Shown here piece after piece: positions 20,093 through 23,306 of a stretch of 23,306 bases of DNA. The translations under genes and the position numbers were made by a program. This DNA is from Nemertoderma westbladi (taxonomy: Eukaryota; Xenacoelomorpha; Nemertodermatida; Nemertodermatidae), in assembly GCA_032718475.1 (NCBI GenBank), contig JAUCBJ010003809.1:1-23306 (forward strand), written 5' to 3'. A model generated the notes under the pieces. It was not told the origin of the DNA. It ran no database searches and saw nothing but the letters and a program-made list of their open reading frames with translations. The number at the start of each line of letters is the position of its first letter. Position 1 is the first letter of the stretch.

Positions 20093-20129
20093 GTCACAGT
20101 GGAAGATACCCAACTACCACAACTGTGAC
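20093..20129. repeat. Stem-loop across the LTR/leader junction
   Basis: GTCACAGT (20093-20100) pairs with ACTGTGAC (20122-20129). GG and CC within the loop could extend the stem with one mismatch. It covers the proposed LTR end and primer-binding site. Confidence 0.7.
20100..20112 (+). other. Candidate primer-binding site
   Basis: TGGAAGATACCCA begins with TGG, complementary to a tRNA CCA end, one or two bases after the LTR. The tRNA is not identified. Confidence 0.4.
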
Positions 20130-20147
20130 TGCCTGAAGGAAGTAAAG

Positions 20148-21440
20148 ATGAGTTCAGGAGAGCCTCGAGATTTATAGGGAGAGAGGACACCGCCGCGGAC
20201 CCCGGACGACACCAACCAAACGATCCGCGAGGCCGCGACGCAACGGTATCGACCCGCGACGCCGGATTCGCCGACGAGAGACGATCTGGCAGCCCAAGCG
20301 GAGGGCAGCCGTCTACAACGAGGAAGGGACGAGTCGACGCACGACGGCGGTCGGAGTACCGAAGTCGCCGGCCAGCCACAGGCCGAGGGCGATGGACGGC
20401 CCACCGGAACGGCGACGGTGGGGCCGCCGGTACGACGCCGAACCAGGAGAGGGGGAGGAGATGTCAGCGACAAGGACGTCGGGACCACCGATCAGCTTCG
20501 ACGGGCCTACAATGCCACTAAGAAACTATTGAAGGAAGCTAAGGAGGGAGAGAAGGTAAACCAGGGGAAGTTGAGCCAGCGACTAGGTGAGTCGAATAAA
20601 CACTTCCAGTACCTAGTTCGTTTCGGGCAGGGGGAACTGGCAAGTGAGAGAGCGAGGGGGGTTGCCACCGAACTATTCAAACTGTGGCGATCCGGGATTA
20701 TGGAGCCCCAAGTAGTGTACGTAGGGCCGTATTTAGTGGATGCTAGGGGAATTAAGTTAGTGGGTTGGGCAGATCCGCACGAGGGCGAACCTGAGGTAAA
20801 CTCCGAGGATTCGGTCTCGTCGGTTAGCGAGAACCCCAGAAAGCGGGGGAAAGTTAGTAGGACAGAGAGGCGACGGGAGTCCGTCGCGACCGATAAGTCA
20901 GCTACATCCTCCGCGAAAGCAAGAAGGGTGTTAGAGGTAGATCTGGCGTGTCAACTAGACATTGCGGCGCTAGACCAGAAAGAATTAGAGAGGCAGTTGG
21001 ATGAGGGAACTGCGTTATTAGAGAAAGAGAGAGAGTTGGCGAGAGAGAATAAAGAGAGAGTTGAGAGGGTCGCAAGGAACTTTAGAGAGTGTGAGGAGAG
21101 AGAAATAAGGGAAGGAAAGGAGCGAGAGGCGAACGAGCGTAAAGAGCGAGAGGTGAGAGAGACGAGTGAGCGCAAGGAGCGTGAGGCGAGGAGGGTGAGA
21201 GGGTTGCGAGAGAAACAGAGTTGGCGAACCAGAGTTTGCGAGAGGCTAGAGAAAGAGAGAGAGAGATGAGATAGAGAGAGAAAGAGAGATGATATGCATG
21301 CCCGGCTAAGGGGGCTTATGCAATATCAGGCCAAGCAGAAGCGCCGACTAGAACTGGCGCAGTTGGGACTATCTGAGAGTGAGTCTGGCTCGGGTAGTAT
21401 TTACGAGGAGCCAGAAGTAGTGGAAACGTTTGTTACCCAG
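20148..21440 (+). pseudogene. Gag-like protein of the LTR retrotransposon, N-terminal part with stop codons
   Basis: ATG at 20148 opens MSSGEPRDL, then TAG at 20175; the same frame continues open to TGA at 21267-21269 and, after it, to 21440. Order: a Pro/Arg/Gly-rich disordered N-terminus (to about 20470); a compact region with LRRAYNATKKLLKEAKEGEK, HFQYLVRFGQGELASERARG and FKLWRSGIMEPQVVYVGPYL; an acidic Ser-rich stretch; and a long Glu/Arg charged coiled coil (about 20960-21290). A short tail contains YQAKQKRRLELAQLGLSESE. No zinc knuckle or protease is seen. The position after LTR and leader suggests Gag, but I do not recognise the family firmly. Two stops and the DNA transposon insertion make this copy inactive. 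Confidence 0.55.
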
Positions 21441-21574
21441 TAAAAAATCCGCATTCGTAACGCATGGGATGGCGCATATTTCACGCATTCGTAACGCATT
21501 CTGAAATGTTACATAGATGAACCATGCGATACGAATGCGAAAACCGAACCAAATACGCATCCTTTATTCGCATA

Positions 21575-21742
21575 TCGAATGTTATACGAACCTTATCCGA
21601 ATCCCGCACATTCTACGAATGCGTCCCTAATCTTATACGAATGTTTCCCGCACACGATACGAATGCGTCCCGCATGTTATATACGAATGTTTCCCACGCT
21701 ATACGAATGCGTTACGAATGTTTTACGAGTGTTATACGAATG
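21575..21742 (+). repeat. Subterminal ACGAATG motif array with 11-bp phasing
   Basis: ACGAATG or one-base variants start at about 21575, 21586, 21597, 21615, 21637, 21659, 21683, 21703, 21714, 21725 and 21736. Spacings are 11, 11, 18, 22, 22, 24, 20, 11, 11 and 11, close to one or two helical turns. Confidence 0.75.
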
Positions 21743-21954
21743 TTTACCGCAGGATTTTTATTTTTTTTATTATTTCGCTACAGTTTACATAGTTTTAACA
21801 GTTTACAACTGATAAAACCTGTCCATTTTATTTTATTTTTTTAAATATACTTGATATTCCGAATCGAATATGAAAGCCATTTTCAATTTCCCCAAAAAAA
21901 TGTTCAGATATAATTCAAGAGCACGCAATTTCAGACGTAAATCGTTATAGTTAT

Positions 21955-22110
21955 TATTATACTTATATTAATTATTATTGATGGTTTATTATTTTTTATG
22001 ATACTTTTATTATTATATTATTTTATTATTATATTATATTATTTTATTATTATATTATATTATTTTATTATTATATATATTTTTATTATTATTATATATA
22101 TTTTTTATTA
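21955..22110. repeat. AT-only low-complexity tract
   Basis: TTATTATTATA-type runs with no coding content form the central part of the TIR element. Confidence 0.85.
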
Positions 22111-22513
22111 CTTATTATCGAAAAAAAGCGAATTAATATTCTAGAATATAGTAAAAAAAACATTGAAATTATGTTGATGCATCTCATAAAATGTATGCCT
22201 TTGATGTATTTTGTCTGTAAGATTTTTTTACCATTAATAAGTGTAGGGCCTACTGTAGCAGTAACCGGTAATTAACTGCTACAGTATATCAGTAGACTTT
22301 TTAATGGCTTTTTATAGCGAATTAAACAAATTCGACCTGGAGGCCTAAGAAACTGTGTGAGAATATCACCATACACACGTACAATTTAATAAAAATGCCA
22401 CATGCTTTATAATATGTATTGGTACTGTACTGTAGGCCAGGTGAGATAAATAATGACAACATAAAACTACTGTAATAACTAACTAACTCTAGTACTCTAA
22501 TTGAGAGTGCTTT

Positions 22514-22700
22514 GCATGCGTATCGCATGCGTCACGAATGGACCACGAATAATTTTAAGCGTGGCGTGGCTAAGCATTCGTATCGCATGTGGTACGAACG
22601 AATGAACCACGAATTATTTTTTGTGTGGAGTGGAAGCATTCGTATCGCATGTGCCACGAATGATGAGCCACGAATATATTTACAAGTGAAATCTCACATG
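22514..22700 (+). repeat. ~61-bp tandem repeat, 3 units, right side of the TIR element
   Basis: Units start at 22514, 22574 and 22636 with GCAT(G/T)CGTATCGCATG, followed by CACGAAT and an AT-rich stretch, then GTGTGGAGTGG-like sequence. They match diffusely. Confidence 0.75.
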
Positions 22701-22841
22701 CGATACGAATACTATACGCATTCGTTAAATTATTCGGACTGACGAACCATTGATGAAGGCTTCACGAATCTTAAATAACATTGCACGCACCTTTTACGAA
22801 TGCTGCATGTGGTACGAATGCGTTACGCATGGGGATTTTTT

Positions 22842-23306
22842 ACTGGCACCCACTTACAGGCACCGGATGACAGAACCAGAACTGGTGTAACCGTACTGGC
22901 GGGGGGTAATAATAATACGTTAGAAGAAATTAATATTAATAGTACCGTGGTAGAAACCTAACCAAACTTTCGTTGCAGGAAATAATGTTTTATCCGGTAA
23001 TTCTAATTTAAATACAAATAATCCAAATAATAATATTAATTTAAATATACAGAATAATAATTCTAATTCAAATATTCAAAATAATTCGAATAATAATTTA
23101 AATTTAAATATACAGAATAATTCAAATAATTTTAATAATTTAGAAAATAATAATATTGATAACGGGGCTATTAATACTAATGTAGGAGACACAGGTGGTC
23201 CAGCCAACGGGAGCCTGCAAGGCCACGTAGTTAGGCAGGGAGTAGCGGGGGTGATTGACCCCGACGGGAGCCTGCCAGGCCACATAGTTAGGCAGGGAGC
23301 AGCGAG
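22842..23306 (+). pseudogene. Continuation of the retrotransposon coding region: Asn-rich, frameshifted, partial
   Basis: After the TIR element the frame used by gag reads TGTHLQAPDDRTRTGVTVLA, then GGNNNTLEEININSTVVET, and stops at 22959. From 22954 a +1 frame is open to the window end: KPNQTFVAGNNVLSGNSNLN, then a long Asn/Ile/Leu low-complexity stretch written mostly in AAT codons (to about 23160), then GDTGGPANGSLQGHVVRQG and a 57-bp repeat. There is no start codon, so it is best read as downstream gag or gag-pol joined by one frameshift. CTTTCGTTGCAG|G at 22967-22979 could also be a splice acceptor. The function of this part is unknown. Confidence 0.45.
23208..23306 (+). repeat. 57-bp tandem repeat, at least 1.7 copies, cut by the window edge
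   Basis: CGGGAGCCTGC starts at 23208 and 23265. Each unit encodes 19 residues including GSL(Q/P)GH(V/I)VRQG. The array may continue to the right. Confidence 0.8.

Larger units (their letters stand above)
19495..20098 (+). mobile_element. 5' LTR of a retrotransposon (604 bp, probable Ty3/gypsy)
   Basis: The proposed LTR begins TGTGAGCGG and ends CCGTCACA, giving TGTGA/TCACA inverted ends. One base later TGGAAGATACC could be a primer-binding site. Inside are a 14-bp perfect hairpin (19567-19598), a 19-G run (19699-19717), a CCAAT box, a TATA box and an initiator at the right spacing. A gag-like frame follows. The 3' LTR is outside the window, so the boundaries rest on these signals alone. Confidence 0.62.
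21443..22840. mobile_element. Non-autonomous TIR DNA transposon (1,398 bp), TA target duplication
   Basis: The ends are inverted repeats of 23 bp (21443-21465 and 22818-22840) starting AAAAATCC and ending GTAACGCAT when read inward, with 21 of 23 matching. TA flanks both ends (21441-21442, 22841-22842), as for Tc1/mariner-like insertions. The element sits inside the gag region. It carries dense ACGAATG/CGCATTCG motifs near both ends and an AT-rich middle, with no transposase frame. The superfamily is uncertain. Confidence 0.75.

Noticed and set aside
20035-20488. Two minus-strand frames opposite the gag start
   Set aside because: They arise from GC-rich codons of the opposite gag-like frame and lack any recognisable domain.

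Overview
The window is eukaryotic, most likely from a ciliated invertebrate animal. It has GT-AG introns, a Ty1/copia retrotransposon end, a LINE with endonuclease and reverse transcriptase, tRNA-derived SINEs, an LTR retrotransposon, a TIR DNA transposon, and six tandem-repeat arrays that cover about half of the sequence. Nothing looks bacterial. Most long open frames are artefacts of arrays whose units contain no stop codon.

The one host gene I can support lies on the minus strand. It appears to be the 5' end of an axonemal (outer-arm, DNAH5/DNAH8-like) dynein heavy chain gene. Three exons join in phase: exon 1 (16295-16223, start ATG, donor GTAAGT), exon 2 (6551-6490, acceptor TTCTTTCAG, donor GTAAGT) and exon 3 (starting at 4798 after TTATTGCAG). 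An exact RFX X-box (GTAACC-T-AGCAAC, 16397-16409) lies 102 bp upstream of the ATG, as expected for a cilia gene. Exon 3 runs straight into about 98.5 copies of a 42-bp unit that repeats the exon's own coding sequence in frame, with no indel over 4.1 kb. At 602/603 the array is broken by the 3' LTR of a copia element.

Layout, left to right: copia pol end and 3' LTR (1-602); exonic 42-bp array and rest of exon 3 (603-4798); intron 2 with a 37-bp GTAC-rich array (4951-5535) and a 50-bp array (5652-6410); exon 2; intron 1 (6552-16222, 9.67 kb) with a dispersed-repeat remnant, a ~46-bp array (7132-10986), a broken LINE (about 11205-14752) interrupted by a 1,064-bp SINE composite (11475-12538), and a 47-bp array (14795-15920); exon 1; the promoter; a G-rich 14-bp array (17222-18390); about 1.1 kb with no recognisable gene; and a gag-bearing LTR retrotransposon (5' LTR 19495-20098) whose gag region is split by a 1.4-kb TIR transposon with TA target duplications.

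The most notable point is a ciliary dynein gene whose exon 3 became a minisatellite and whose introns are packed with unrelated arrays and nested transposons. This recalls the satellite-filled dynein fertility genes of the Drosophila Y. Whether this locus is a functional gene, an allele or a pseudogene cannot be decided from the window.
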